A DNA stretch of 64,000 nucleotides from Anodontia alba (GCA_964016985.1 OZ024831.1:79028263-79092262); one strand, 5' to 3'. Positions 10,890-22,673 are shown, numbered from the stretch's first letter. Translations and numbers: made by a program. Notes: generated from the letters alone by a model not told the origin.

Positions 10890-12466
10890 CCTAGAAATGT
10901 ATCAGTATGACGTAGATGCCCCCGCCCAGGGCCATCCTCAACCACACGCAGGTATTTTGCAAAAAATGAAGTTGAAAAAAGGGCCATAACTCTCATAGTA
11001 ATTGGCAGATTTTACCCTAAATCGAACTTGACCATATTTTATGATTATATACCTGGGTAAAAAATATGAATCCAATATACAAATCAATCTTTTTTGAAAA
11101 AATATCAAACATCTTTTGAAGGTGAAAAAGGGCCATAACTCCCATAATAATGGGTTGATTTTACCCTACTTGGAACTTGACCTCTATTTTATGATTATAT
11201 ACCTGTGTGTTAAATTTGAATTCAATACACTAATGTTTTCAAAAGATATCAAACTGAAACTATTTTTCAACATTGAAAAAGGGCTGTAACTCCAAACATA
11301 ACTGGTGGATTTTATCCAAAATCAAACTTGAACTATATTTTACAATTATATGCTTGTGTATAAAATATGAATCCAATTCACTAATCTTTTCGAAAGTTAT
11401 AGAATGGAAACCATTTTTCAAAGTTGAAAAAGGGCCATAACTCCAAAAATAATTGGTGGACTTTACCCTAAATCCAACTTGATATACATTTTATGATTAT
11501 ATACCTGTGTATAAAATTTGAATCCAATACACTAATCTTTTCAAAAGATATCGAACGGAAACCATTTTTCAACTATTTTTCAACATTGATAAAGGGCCGT
11601 AACTCCAAAATAATTGTTGGATTTTACCCTAAATCAAACTTGACCTATATTTTATAATTATTTGCTTGTGTATAAAATATGAATCCAATTCACTAATCTT
11701 TTCAAATGTTATGGAACGTAAACCCTTTTTCAAAGTTGAAAAAGGACCATAACTCCAAAAATAATTGGTAGATTTTATCCTAAATCGAACTTGACCTACA
11801 TTTTATGATTATATACCTGTGTATAAAATTTGAATCCAATACACTAATCTTTTCAAAAGATATCGAACAGAAACCATTTTTCAACTATTTTTCAACACTG
11901 ATAAAGGGCTGTAACTCCAAAAATAATTGGTGGATTTTACCCCTAAATCGAACTTGACCTATATTTTATAATTATTTGCTTGTGTATAAAATATGAATCC
12001 AATACACTAATCTTTTCAAAAGTTATGGAATGGAAACATTTTTCAAAGCTGAAAAAGGGCTATAACTCCCAAAATAATAGATGGATTTACTCTAAATCGA
12101 ACTTGACCTACATTTTATGATTATATACCTGTGTACAAAATTATAATCCAATACACCAATCCTTTCAAAAGATATTGCACGGAAACCATTTTTCAAAGTT
12201 GAAAATTTTTCAAAGTTGAAAAGGGCCATAACTCCCAAAATAATTAGTGGATTTTATCCTAAATCGAACTTAGCCTACATTTTATGATTATATACCTCTG
12301 TATAAAATTTCAATCCAATACACCAATCCTTTCAAAAGATATCGCATGGAAACCAAAAGTGTTACGTACGGGACAGACGGACGGGACGGACGGGACGGAC
12401 GAACCGACAGCAGTGATACTATATGCCCCCCCCCCCACCCCCCATTGAAAATGGCGGGGGCATAAT
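10890..12466 (+). mobile_element. complete satellite-bearing double-hairpin element (about 150-bp unit)
   Basis: It starts CCTAGAAATG after an A run. The subterminal motif ATGCCCCCGCC (10916-10926) is the exact reverse complement of GGCGGGGGCAT at 12453-12463, the 3' arm of the terminal hairpin. Between them are about nine to ten units with AAAGGGCCATAACTCC..AATAATTGGTGGATTTTACC and TTATGATTATATACCTGTGTA. Then comes a run of GGACGGGACGG (about 12373-12405) and a hairpin at about 12423-12463, followed by TAA. No coding capacity; the ends define it well. Confidence 0.88.
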
Positions 12467-12479
12467 TAGCAGATCACAT

Positions 12480-12612
12480 TTTGAAATATTTTTCTGATTT
12501 TCCCTAGGCAACAGGATTTAACATTTCATTTAAAAATTGTTTCCTCTCTGGAGACAATTTGCTTGAAATGTCAAATGCTGTTTTATGGGAAAAGTAAGAA
12601 AAATATCATCAA
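12480..12612. repeat. long imperfect palindrome (MITE-like)
   Basis: Left arm ATATTTTTCTGATTTTCCC..AACAGGATTTAACATTTCA and right arm TGAAATGTCAAATGCTGTTTT..GGGAAAAGTAAGAAAAATAT are imperfect reverse complements over about 55-60 bases. They meet around TCCTCTCTGGAGA. A related, more decayed version lies at about 60440-60570 (ATTTTGAAATATTTTTCTC, AAATTGTCTCC, GTCAAATCCTGTTTTCTTGG). Probably a small dispersed foldback element. Confidence 0.6.
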
Positions 12613-15600
12613 TTCGTTGTCCGTCAGTTGTGTTGTTTACCTATTGGAGTTTAATAAAATATTGTTTAATCCGCTGAATTTGCCCACAAAGGTTAATTTT
12701 TGACACGAGGATCAAGTGGTGTTGTGATACTGAGCACATTGCACAAGGCCATTTCCAGTAAAGTACAGTTAGATTATGTAATGACAAAAAGTTTGTTTAG
12801 AAGTTTGCACAGCTCTAGATAAGGCGTAAATTTTAAAGTCATATATCGGAAAACCCGAATTATTATGGACCAATTTTTCTATGTCTTTCTGAAATGAAAA
12901 TCAGTCCGGCTCTTCAAAAACTGGTCTCAGACAGAAGAACCCTGATGGTATACATGTACTATGTTGTCGTTTAACAAATAGGCAGTTCTACCGGACAAGG
13001 AGGGAACTAAAGACATGGAAATCGTGATACTAGTTCTTGAAGAAGATGGTGGCACACTTCTGAGAAAATTGGCTATCCCCATAAAATTGCAACCTCCAAT
13101 AAGTGCCCACCCTTTTCTCTCAGATTGGGCATGATTCTAATAAATGCCCAGGGTGTTAATTAGAATTTTTATTGTAAATTCCCTTTTCCAAAGCTACAAA
13201 CATGATCTCTCTAGCTTTATACTTTGTCAGTTATTGGGTGTTAAGCAATGTCACCCCACTGTGAAATGTAAAATTCAAAAAATCATTTTCACATATTATC
13301 ACACCAAATGCAGCCTAGATTTTGTACATGTAAAGTGAATTCTTATTTGTAGCATTATATTTTAGTAATATGAGATATATAGGGGCATTAAAACCTGTCT
13401 CTGCCATATTATTCTGCCCATAGTAACGTAGGTAACACCTAAAATATCTACATATTGTAGGCTTTGTGGTTTTCTGTATGGTATTCTGCATCAGTTGTTA
13501 ATGCCTCTGTTTTGTATCCTTTTGAAGTTTTTGTAAGCATTTCCAAAACTCCAAATTTCATGCAGCAAGTCTTTGTCAGTTATATACATTCGTTCAATAC
13601 TGTCAACAGTAATGTGGCTATCTGCATTATGGCCACTTTTGCATAAAATACTGAATACTGTCCTGAAGTTTTTAATGTATGGCAAATGCTTATAATTTCT
13701 TTATGTCTAAATAAAATAGCTACAGACGAATTATATGTCAGACCCTTACATGACTTTGCTTAATGATTTATCAGTGGTAACATATGTAACACCTTTATGT
13801 TTTAATTTTAAGGATTTTTGTCTCTGTAAAGGTCTTTACCTATACCTTTATCACATGAATTAATACTCAGTTTTAGAATAATAATATTCTGTAACTTCAT
13901 ATTTTCAGAATAAGAGGATAAAAATGGAACTTTCTCCTTATTTATTCTGTTACAGTATCAGGTGTTTACGTTGGTAATTCATTTATCTGCAATCTAACTA
14001 ACCTATGCAAATCAAGACTTTTATTGGTTTATTAAGACAATCCATATTATAGCTTGCTACACTGATTTTTGTTTATGACCTTTGTTTATGACCTTCAAAT
14101 CTATATATTAAAACACTGTACATTATGCAGTTGACCACAAAGTCTGTCTGTTACATGCTTAATGTATGTAACATAAAACATTATTTCTGATTAAACAATA
14201 TTGGTACAAGCATAGTCTCATGTCAAGCACGTATTTAATACCAGAGTAGCATTTACATGTAGTCCTGATTAAAACAAAATGTTCACTATCATTAAAATAA
14301 GAGGGCCATGATGGCCCTGTAACGCTCACCTCAGTATCATAGCACTTTGCGAACCTGACCTAGAACTGATCAAGGCAAACATTCTGATCAAAATTCAAAA
14401 TGATTATATTAACAAGTAAGACAATGTAGCATGTCTAATGGATTGCGAAATAGAGGTCAAGGTCAAATATGGATGACTGCACTCAAGATGCCATGCTAAG
14501 ATGTATGATTGTGGCACTCCCTGGACTTTTCTCTTACATTTTTTTTTTTTTTTAAATGCAGTATAGTGTTGATATATATGTGATGTTATTATCATTGTGA
14601 TTACCACTGCATTTTTATGTAAACTTAAATTATGAAATAGTTCTCCTTGAATAATTTATGCCCTCAGAATGTTTGTTTTCACTTTATTCATGCTTTTGAG
14701 TTGAGATTAGAAAAGTATTTGTATTTTTACTAATGGAGAGCTTTCTCCTGCAAACACTGTCTATAGGAAACAATGTTCTGATATCACAGCACTTAAACTG
14801 ACATATAACATGTGTAACAGTATTAAGTGTGAAATATTTCTTGCAGTGTAGATGGATTTAAGTTTTAGAATATCAGCTTTATGCATAGAAGATAAGCAAT
14901 GAAGAGCTAATATGATGTATGTATGAAATGGGGGTATTTCTGTATTTGTTATAGGGTACATTTTACTATATATTTTAAAGATACATTTATCAATCAGCAG
15001 AGGATTGGCGAGGGTTTTTTTTTTTTTTTTATTTCACTTAATTCACAAAAGTATAAAGGTACCTGAGAAATAATTTACTTTGTTTGTTATTAAAAGAATT
15101 TTAGAGCTGATATCGCTTCACCTTTATGTACAAAGTATCACCAGCCATTTATACGATATAGATATCACTCAAAAAGTAACATAAGTAACATTTAGAAGTG
15201 TATAAAGCACTATAAAGCATTTATTCAAAGCTTATAATGCATTAGTCCAATCATGATAATTAAATATGTCGAACTAATTGCAACCACAGCCAATTAAATG
15301 TTAAGAAGTTTGAAATAACTATACTTTTCAGATAAGAAGTTTAGGCTGTTTTAAAGAAACTATCGTTCCTGACATCATTTGCTTAGTCAAACTGGCTTGT
15401 TTTCATTTCTTGATATACAAATGAGGATATATAGTGTTTATCTGTTGTAAAACAGCATTAGATTAAATTTCTAGTCACTAACTGGTCATAGTCAACCAAA
15501 ACGGTGTATCAGGAAACTTATATATGACATGTTTTACTTTTAGTAACGTATGTAACAGTATCATAAGTAATTGAGAGTCCAACATATCAAGATACCTGTC

Positions 15601-15640
15601 TCTATAAAACCACATGCATTGGTAGCAAATAGCTGTGTTT
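12613..15640. other. intronic stretch with a weak, degenerate long-period repeat
   Basis: No gene recognised. A motif close to AACRTANGTAACA returns near 13423, 13777, 14162 (partial), 14803, 15175 and 15541, at spacings around 355-385 bp or about twice that. Neighbouring phrases such as CTGTCTCT also recur (13397, 15598). This suggests an eroded tandem repeat. A 5' fragment of a hairpin element (14297-14512) is inserted in it. Homopolymer T runs occur near 14540 and 15017. Confidence 0.45.
14297..14512 (+). mobile_element. 5' fragment of a GCTCACC-family double-hairpin element
   Basis: It carries the family head: hairpin AGGGCCATGATGGCCCT, CTGTAACGCTCACC, GACCTAGAACTGATCAAGG, and GGTCAAGGTCAAATATGG. 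It closely matches the heads at 26652 and 54683. It breaks off after about 215 bp, with no array or 3' hairpin. The subterminal motif reads CACCTCAG here instead of CACCTGAG, so it no longer complements the family's 3' end. Confidence 0.85.
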
Positions 15641-17908
15641 AGATGAATTAATTACGGTTTGGGAGAAGATGTTGTTTGAAGAATTTCAAGGCTACTGTGA
15701 CGGCCATCTTTGATATCGGAGCGGAACGATTTCAGCAGTTCTGAATCTCCAAGTCTCCCAAATGCCTTCCACCTTTCAGCTTAATCTGACTTACCGTTCA
15801 GGAGCAGATGTCTCTTCAACATTTTCAAGATGGCACCACAGCAGCCATCTTGGATATTGTAACAGAACTATTTTCGCAATTCCAAATCTCCATGGTGCCC
15901 ATGTGTCTTCCACCAAGTTTGGGCTCAATCTGACCGGTTTCATGAGTAGATGTGGTTTGAAGATTTTCAAGCTGGCCACCGTAACAGCCATCTTGAATAT
16001 CTAACTGAACAATTTTAGCATTTCTGAATCTCTGTGTTGCTCTGATGCATCCCATCAAGTTTCGGCTCAATCCCACTTACAGTTTGGGAGATGTCATTTG
16101 AAGATTTTCAAAATAACCGCCATGTCTGCCATCTTGAATATCAGAATGGAATGATTTTAGCAATTCTAAATCTCCAAGTGGCTTCAACGCCTCCCACCAG
16201 GTTTGGGCTCAATCTGGTTTAGGGTTCAGGAGCAGATGTGGTTTGAAGATTTTCATGGAACAGAATGTCACTAGACAAAGTGCCCAGTGGGGCATGTATA
16301 CCCCTGACCAGCGCTACCGCCACTTTTTAAAGAGCACAAAGTATGTAGCTTTGACTCTGGAGATGGCAGTTGTATGCTATATGTTATAACATTGAAAGAA
16401 TTCAATCACACATAATGTGAGGCCCTTAGCCCTTGACCTCAAAGGTCAGGAACAGTGCTAATTGAGCTAATTAAAACTTTAGCCCTATAAATATCACCAT
16501 AGAATAGTGAAATCAATCAGTCTATAATATAAGCAAAAATGACATTTGTATGAAAAGTCTGTTACCTTGACTTAAAAGCCATACCCCAGCTTGGGGATGG
16601 TGCCGAGAAAAACTTTAGACCTATATATACCATCATGCTTAATATTAATGAAACCAACGAAAGGGTCTTCATAATATAGCTATAAAAATTTTAATGAAAA
16701 TTTTAACGTGACCTGCCTACTCAATATCCTCTACATATCGGTAAAGTATCACAAAAATATCTTAAAGAAGTTTTAGAGTTATTGCCCACACAAAATTTAA
16801 ATAACCAAGGGCAAAAACTGCAGAATGGAGTCGGTTAGAGTGTCATTCTTGAATGTGATATGCCTACTCAATGCCCTCTACATACTGGTGAAGTATCATG
16901 AAAATACCTAACATGTTTTAAAATTATGGTTCGCATAAAATTTTTACAATTTCTGAGACAAGGGGATATAACTCATGGACTAAGTCAGTTAGAGTTGTCT
17001 TTCTTGTACCCAACACCCCTACCAAATGCCCCCGACAACCTGACAGAGTTTCATGAAAATAGCTCAAAGGGCACTTAGGAGTTATGAGGTGCACAATAAT
17101 GCGTTTATGGACAGACAGATGGATGGATGGATGGATGGATTCCATGCTGATAGCCATATCCCCTAAACTTATCAGTAGGAGGATAGCGAAATTCAACAAA
17201 AGGTCTTGATGGTATAGCTATATAAACTTTGATGCAATTTTTTTTTACTTTTATATGAAATTTCTAAGTCTGTGACCTTGACCTTGAGGTCATACCCTGG
17301 GATGAGGATCACGCTGAGTAAAACTCTAGACCTATATCTCCCAACATGTAAAATATAAATGAAATTCCTCAAAGGGTCTTGATGGTATAGTTATATAAAC
17401 ATAAACACAAAAATTTTGACTTTTTCATGAAAATTATAAGTCCTTGACCTTGACCCCAAGGTTATCCCCCGAGGTAGGATTGGTGCTGATAAAAACTTAA
17501 GCCCTATATCTACTATTAGGCCAAATATGAATGAAATCTATCAAAGGGTCTTCATAATATAAGGTCTTATAAACTTTAACGTAAAAACTTTGACCCTTAG
17601 ACAAAAATAAAGTATGAACAAATAATGCTTCAACGGATGGACGGATAGAGGAACAGATTCCTTGCTGATAGCTATATCCGCTCAACCTTTCAGTTAGGGT
17701 ATAATGAAATTTAACAAAAGGTCTTGATGATATGGCTATATAAACTTAAACACAAAAATTTTTACTCTTATTTGAAAATTCTAAGTTTGTGACCTTGCCC
17801 TCAGTCACACCCGGGGTGGGAATCATGCTGAGTATGACTCTAGGCCGATATCTACCAGCATGTCAAATATAAATGAAATTCCTCAAGGGTTTTGATGATA
17901 TAGCTATA

Positions 17909-20805
17909 CAGATACTGCACAAAAACCACGCAGGTTTTTTTTGGGCACGTTTTTTTCTCTGTAACAGAAACAGATGAAACAATTAAAATAAATAAGGAAT
18001 ACTCTAAAATGGACTGAAAAAGAATGAAACAAATGAAACAGACCAATAGCAGTTCTCACTGATGGTCTGTTTCATTCATTTCATTTGTTACGAAACAGGA
18101 TGAACAGTTCAAACACCTTGGTCAGTGCTTGTTACAAAACGTAACGTAATGTAACAATGAAACAGATACTTTTCTTAGCCAAGCATTTTTTTTTTTTTAT
18201 AAACCCATTACTGTTTCATAACAAATGAAACGTATAAGAATATAGAGGAAAATCTCTGAAACAGGATGTAACAGACCAAACAATTTGAAATATGATCGTT
18301 ACGGAACAGAGTGAAACAAAATGAAACGATGAAACATACATCTTTTTTTTTTTTTTATCAACCCATTTCTGTTTTGTAACAAATGAAACTAAAAAGATAT
18401 AGAGGAAAATCTCTGAAACAGGATGAAACAAACCAAAAGACTTGTTCAAAGCTTGTTACGAAACAGGGTGAAACGAAATGTAACAATGAAAGATTCATCT
18501 TTTTTTTTTTATAAACCCATTTCTGTTTCTTAACAAATGAAACAATTAAGATATATAGGGAAACTCTGAAACAGGATGAAACAGACCAAATTATTTAAAA
18601 TATGCGCGTTACGAAACAAAGTGAAACGAAATGAAACAATGAAACATTCATCTTTTTTTTTTATAAACCCATTTCTGTTTCGTAACAGAAACGAAAAAGA
18701 TATAGTGGAAAATCTCTGAAACAGGATGAAACAGACCAAAAAATTTGAAATATGCTCGCTACGAAACAGAGTGAAACAGAATGAAACGATGAAACATACA
18801 TCTTTTCTTTTTATAAACCCATTTCCGTTTCATAACAAATGAAACGATAAAGATATATAGGAAAACCTCTGAAACAGAATGTAACAGACCAAAAGACTTG
18901 TTCAAAGCTCGTTACAAAATAGGGTGAAACGAAATGTAACAATGAAACATACATCTTTTTTTTTTTTATAAACCAATTTCTGTTTCATAACAAATGAAAC
19001 GATTAAGATTTATAGGAAAAGCTCTGAAACAGGATGTAACAGACCAAAAGACTTGTTCAAAGCTCGTTACGAAACAGGGTGAAACGAAATGTAACAATGA
19101 AACATACATCTTTTTTTTTATAAACCCATTTCTGTTTCGTAACAAATGAAACGATTAAGATATATAAGAAAAACTCTAAAACAAGGTGTAACAGACCAAA
19201 AGACTTGTTCAAAGCTCGTTACGAAACAGGGTGAAACAAAATTTAACAATGAAACATACATCTTTTTTTTTTTTTATAAACCCATTTCTGTTTCGTAACA
19301 AATGAAATGATAAAGATATACAGGGAAAACTCTGAAACAGGATGAAACAGACCAAAAAATTTAAAATATGCTCGTTACGAAACAGAGTGAAACAAAATGA
19401 AACGATGAAACATTCATCTTTTTTTTTTTTTATAAACTCATTTCTGTTTCGTAACAAATGAAACGAATAAGATATAGATGAAAAATCTCTGAAACAGGAT
19501 GTAACAGACCAAAAAATTTGAAATATGTTCATTTTGAAACAGAGTGAAACAAAATGTAACAAGAAACATACATCTTTTTTTTTTTTTTTTTTATAAACCC
19601 ATTTCTGTTTCGTAACAAATGAAACGAATAAGATAAAGAGGAAAAACTCTGGAACAGGATGTAAAAACAGAGTGAAATGATGAAACATACATCTTTTTTT
19701 TTTTTATATAAACCCACTTCTGTTTTGTAACAAATGAAAGGATTAAGATATATAAGAAAAACTCTGAAACAGGATGTAACAGACCAAAAGACTTGTTCAA
19801 AGCTTGTTATGAAAAAGGGTGAAACAAACTGTAACAATGAAACATACATCTTCTTTTTTTTATAAACCCATTTCTGTTTCGCAACAAATGAAACGATTAA
19901 GATATATAGGAAAAACTCTGAAACAGGATGTAACAGACCAAAAAATTTGAAATATGCTCATTACGAAACAGAGTGAAACGAAATGAAACGATAAAACATT
20001 CCTTTTTTTTTTTTTTTTATAAACCCATTTCTGTTTCGTAACAAATGAAACGATAAAGATATATAGGTTAAACTCTGAAACAGGATGAAACAGACCAAAA
20101 AATTTAAAATATGCTCGTTACGAAACAGAGTGAAACGAAATGAAATGATGAAACATTCATCTTTTTTTTATAAACCCACATCTGTTTCGTAACAAATGAA
20201 ACGAATAAAATATAGTGGAAAATCTCTGAAACAGGATGAAACAGACCAAAAAATTTGAAATATGCTCGTTATGAAAAAGAGTGAAACGGAATGAAACCAT
20301 GAAACATACATTTTTTTTTTTTTTTTTATAAACCCATTTCTGTTTCGTAACAAATGAAACGATTAATATATATAGGAAAAACTGTGAAACAGGATGAAAC
20401 AGACCAAAAGACTTGTTCAAAGCTCGTTACGAAACAGGATGAAACGATATGTAACAATGAAACATACATCTTTTTGTTTTTTTAAACCCATTTCTGTTTC
20501 GTAACAAATGAAACGATTAAGATATATAGGAAAAACTCTGAAACAGGATGTAACAGACCAAAAGACTTGTTCAAAGCTCGTTATGAAACAGGGTGAAACA
20601 AAATGTAACAATGAAACATAAATCTTTTATTTTTATAAACCCATTTCTTTTTCGTAACAAATGAAACGATAAAGATATATAGGGAAAACTCTGAAACAGG
20701 ATGAAACAGACCAAAAAATTTAAAATATGCTCGTTACGAAACAGAGTGAAACGAAATGAAACGATGAAACATTCATCCTTTTTTTATATAAACCCATTTC
20801 TGTTT
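17909..20805 (+). repeat. left arm of foldback: unique end plus about 18 satellite units (about 153 bp)
   Basis: Units are marked by AAACCCATTTCTGTTTCGTA from about 18199 to 20789, mean spacing 152 bp. Each contains CTGTTTCGTAAC and, further on, its complement GTTACGAAACAG, so every unit can fold on itself. Two unit types alternate irregularly: one with ATTTGAAATATGCTCG, one with AGACTTGTTCAAAGCTCG. Each unit ends in a T run of variable length; this creates the KKKK frames seen on the other strand. One unit near 19660 is shortened. Confidence 0.9.
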
Positions 20806-21956
20806 CCTAACGAGCATATTTCAAATTGTTTGGTCTGTTACATCCTATTTCAGAGATTTTCCTCTACATCTTATTCGTTTCATTTGTTACGAAACAGAAA
20901 TGGGTTTATAAAAAAAAATGATGTATGTTTCATCATTTCATTTCGTTTCACTCTGTTTCGTAACGAGCATATTTCAAATTGTTTGGTCTGTTACATTCTG
21001 TTTCAGAGATTTTCCTATATATCTTTATAGTTTCATTTTTTACGAAACAGAAATGGGTTATAAAAAAACAAAGATGAATGTTTCATTGTTTCACTTCGTT
21101 TCACTCTGTTTCGTAATGAGCATATTTCAAATTTTTTGGTCTGTTACATCCTGTTTCAGAGATTTTCCTCTATATCTTATTCTTTCATTTGTTACCAAAC
21201 AGAAATGGGTTTATAAACAAAAAAAAAGATGTATGTTTCATTGTTTCATTTCGTTTCACTCTGTTTCATAATGAACATATTTCAAATTGTTTGGTCTGTT
21301 ACATCCTGTTTCAGAGATTTTCCTATACATTGTATATCTTATTCGTTTCATTTGTTACGAAACAGAAATGGGTTTATAAAAAAACAAAGATGAATGTTTC
21401 ATCGTTTCATTTCGTTTCACTCTGTTTCATAACGAGCATATTTCAAATTCTTTGGTCTGTTACATCCTGTTTCAGAGACTTTCCACTATATCTTATTCGT
21501 TTTTATTTGTTACGAAACAGAAATGGGTTTATAAAAAAAAAAAAAGATGTATGATTCATCGTTTCATTTTGTTTCACTCTGTTTTTCTTAACAAGCATAT
21601 TTCAAATTGTTTGATCTGTTTCATCCTGTTTCAGAGATTTTCCTCTATATCTTATTCGTTTCATTTGTTACGAAACAGAAATGGGTTTATAAAAAAAAGT
21701 ATCTGTTTCATTGTTACATTATGTTATGCCTGTTTCGTAACAAGCACTGACCAAGGTGTTTGAACTGTTTCATCCTGTTTCATAACAAATGAAACAGACC
21801 ATCAGTGAGAACTGCTATTGGTCTGTTTCATTTGTTTCATTCTTTTTCAGTCCATTTTAGAGTATTCCTTATATATTTTAATCGTTTCATCTGTTTCTGT
21901 TACGGAGAAAAAAATGTGCCCAAAAAAAAACCTGCGTGGTTTTTGTGCAGTATATG
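20806..21956 (-). repeat. right arm of foldback: about 6 inverted satellite units plus unique end
   Basis: The same satellite in reverse orientation, marked by GAAACAGAAATGGGTTTATA near 20892, 21048, 21200, 21362, 21518 and 21675. All complete units here are of the ATTTGAAATATG type; the TTCAAAGCTCG type of the left arm was not seen. The switch of orientation falls at CTGTTTCCTAAC (20809-20820), a variant of a motif present in both orientations of the unit. The arm ends with the unique terminal segment, 21730-21956. Confidence 0.88.
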
Positions 21957-22541
21957 CTATATAAACTTAAACACAAATAACTTTTGACATTTTTATGAAA
22001 ATTCCAAGTCCGTGACCTTGACCCCAAGGTCACCCCGGGGTGGGGATGGTAAAAACTTTAGACCTATATCTACCATCATGCCAAATATGAATGAAATCCA
22101 TCACAGGGTCTTCAAAATATGAAGTCTTATAAACTTTAACGCAAAAACTTTGACCCTGTGACGGAAAGACGACCGAACGAACGTACAAATGAACGGAAAA
22201 GCGAAAACATTATACCCCCACATACTTCGTATGTCGGGGGTATAATTAGCAATTCTGAATCTCTATTTCGCTTCGATACCTTCCATCAAGTTTTGCCTCA
22301 ATCTGACTTGTGGTTTGGAAGGAGATATCATTTGAAGAATTTCAAAATGTCTGCCATGGCAAACATGCATACGGACAAACGGAAAGGCAAAACAATATAT
22401 CCCTCGACATACTTTATATGTCAGGGATATAATAACAGGGAAAAGTCAGATGTTGACATCATAATTCTGTAATACAGATGCATGTATGCACAACCCAAAT
22501 GACAATTCATGAGGTGGACATTAAAATATCATCAATCTTAC

Positions 22542-22673
22542 CTCCCTGGTTTATTGACATATTTTTGTAATCTTGCTTTTACTTCATCATAGGTCAAGAA
22601 GGCTACATAACCGGGATGAGTGACTGCTAACACATTCCAGTTCCGCAGCAGATTACACCAGGGCTGGAATAAC
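22542..22673 (-). CDS. CBL: CBL E3 ubiquitin ligase exon, EF-hand end and SH2 start
   Basis: A 132-bp exon. Read on the minus strand it follows TTTATTGCAG and is followed by GTAAGATTG. It encodes [21 protein letters not shown] and [14 protein letters not shown], ending KPG. These are hallmark sequences of the CBL tyrosine-kinase-binding module, which recognises phosphotyrosine on activated receptor kinases so that the RING domain can ubiquitinate them. The exon begins with one base completing AG|G (Arg) and ends with two bases (AG), so phase 2 is kept on both sides. The next residues in the family, SYIFRLSC with the phosphotyrosine-binding arginine, must be in the following exon, which I did not find in 1-22541. 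No stop or indel interrupts the frame, so the gene looks intact here. Confidence 0.95.

Larger units (their letters stand above)
17909..21956. mobile_element. 4,048-bp foldback transposon with satellite-filled inverted arms
   Basis: Both ends carry a unique inverted segment of about 230 bp. The left starts CAGATACTGCACAAAAACCA and the right ends with the complement of CATATACTGCACAAAAACCA; the arms are about 95% alike by eye. A 5-bp duplication, CTATA, flanks it (17904-17908 and 21957-21961). Removing the insert restores the repeat unit of the surrounding array. The interior is two head-to-head satellite arrays, with no gene. The design recalls Drosophila Foldback elements, whose inverted repeats are tandemly organised, but Foldback makes longer duplications, so the mover is unknown. 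Confidence 0.9.
16271..22246 (+). mobile_element. middle array element of the nest (about 165-bp unit), itself split by a foldback element
   Basis: It starts CTAGACAAAG, has a short 5' hairpin (TGCCC-AGTG-GGGCA) and a subterminal GTATACCCCTGAC (16296-16308). This complements GTCGGGGGTATAA at 22233-22245 with two differences. The array holds CAAAGGGTCTTGATGGTATAG, TATAAACTTAAACACAAAAATT, GACCTTGACC..AAGGTCA and ACCTATATCTACCA. The terminal hairpin is 22211-22244 (TATACCCCCACATAC / GTATGTCGGGGGTATA). Without the foldback insert and its duplicated CTATA it would be about 1.92 kb. A GGAT microsatellite sits at 17120-17142. Confidence 0.85.
15650..22440 (+). mobile_element. outer array element of a three-level nest (about 130-145-bp unit)
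   Basis: Units with TTTGAAGATTTTCAAGATGGC, CAGCCATCTTGAATATC and TTTTAGCAATTCTGAATCTCC run from about 15650 to 16270. They stop in mid-unit and resume at 22247 with AGCAATTCTGAATCTC. The element then ends with an ACGGACAAACGG run and the hairpin 22402-22433 (ATATATCCCTCGACATA / TATGTCAGGGATAT). The intervening 6 kb is a younger insertion. The left end of this element is not clear. Confidence 0.72.

Noticed and set aside
18180..21700. Lysine- and phenylalanine-rich frames with repeated CFRDFP / FHLLRNRNG blocks
   Set aside because: These come from the foldback satellite and its homopolymer T runs, on whichever strand is read. No start context, codon bias or known domain.
17909..21956. CRISPR-like array of regularly spaced repeats
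   Set aside because: Units are contiguous satellites without unique spacers, in a eukaryotic intron.
1..22541. The next CBL exon (SYIFRLSC..GQWAIGYV) in the left part of the window
   Set aside because: I scanned the non-repeat stretches on the minus strand and saw no such coding block; it presumably lies beyond base 1.
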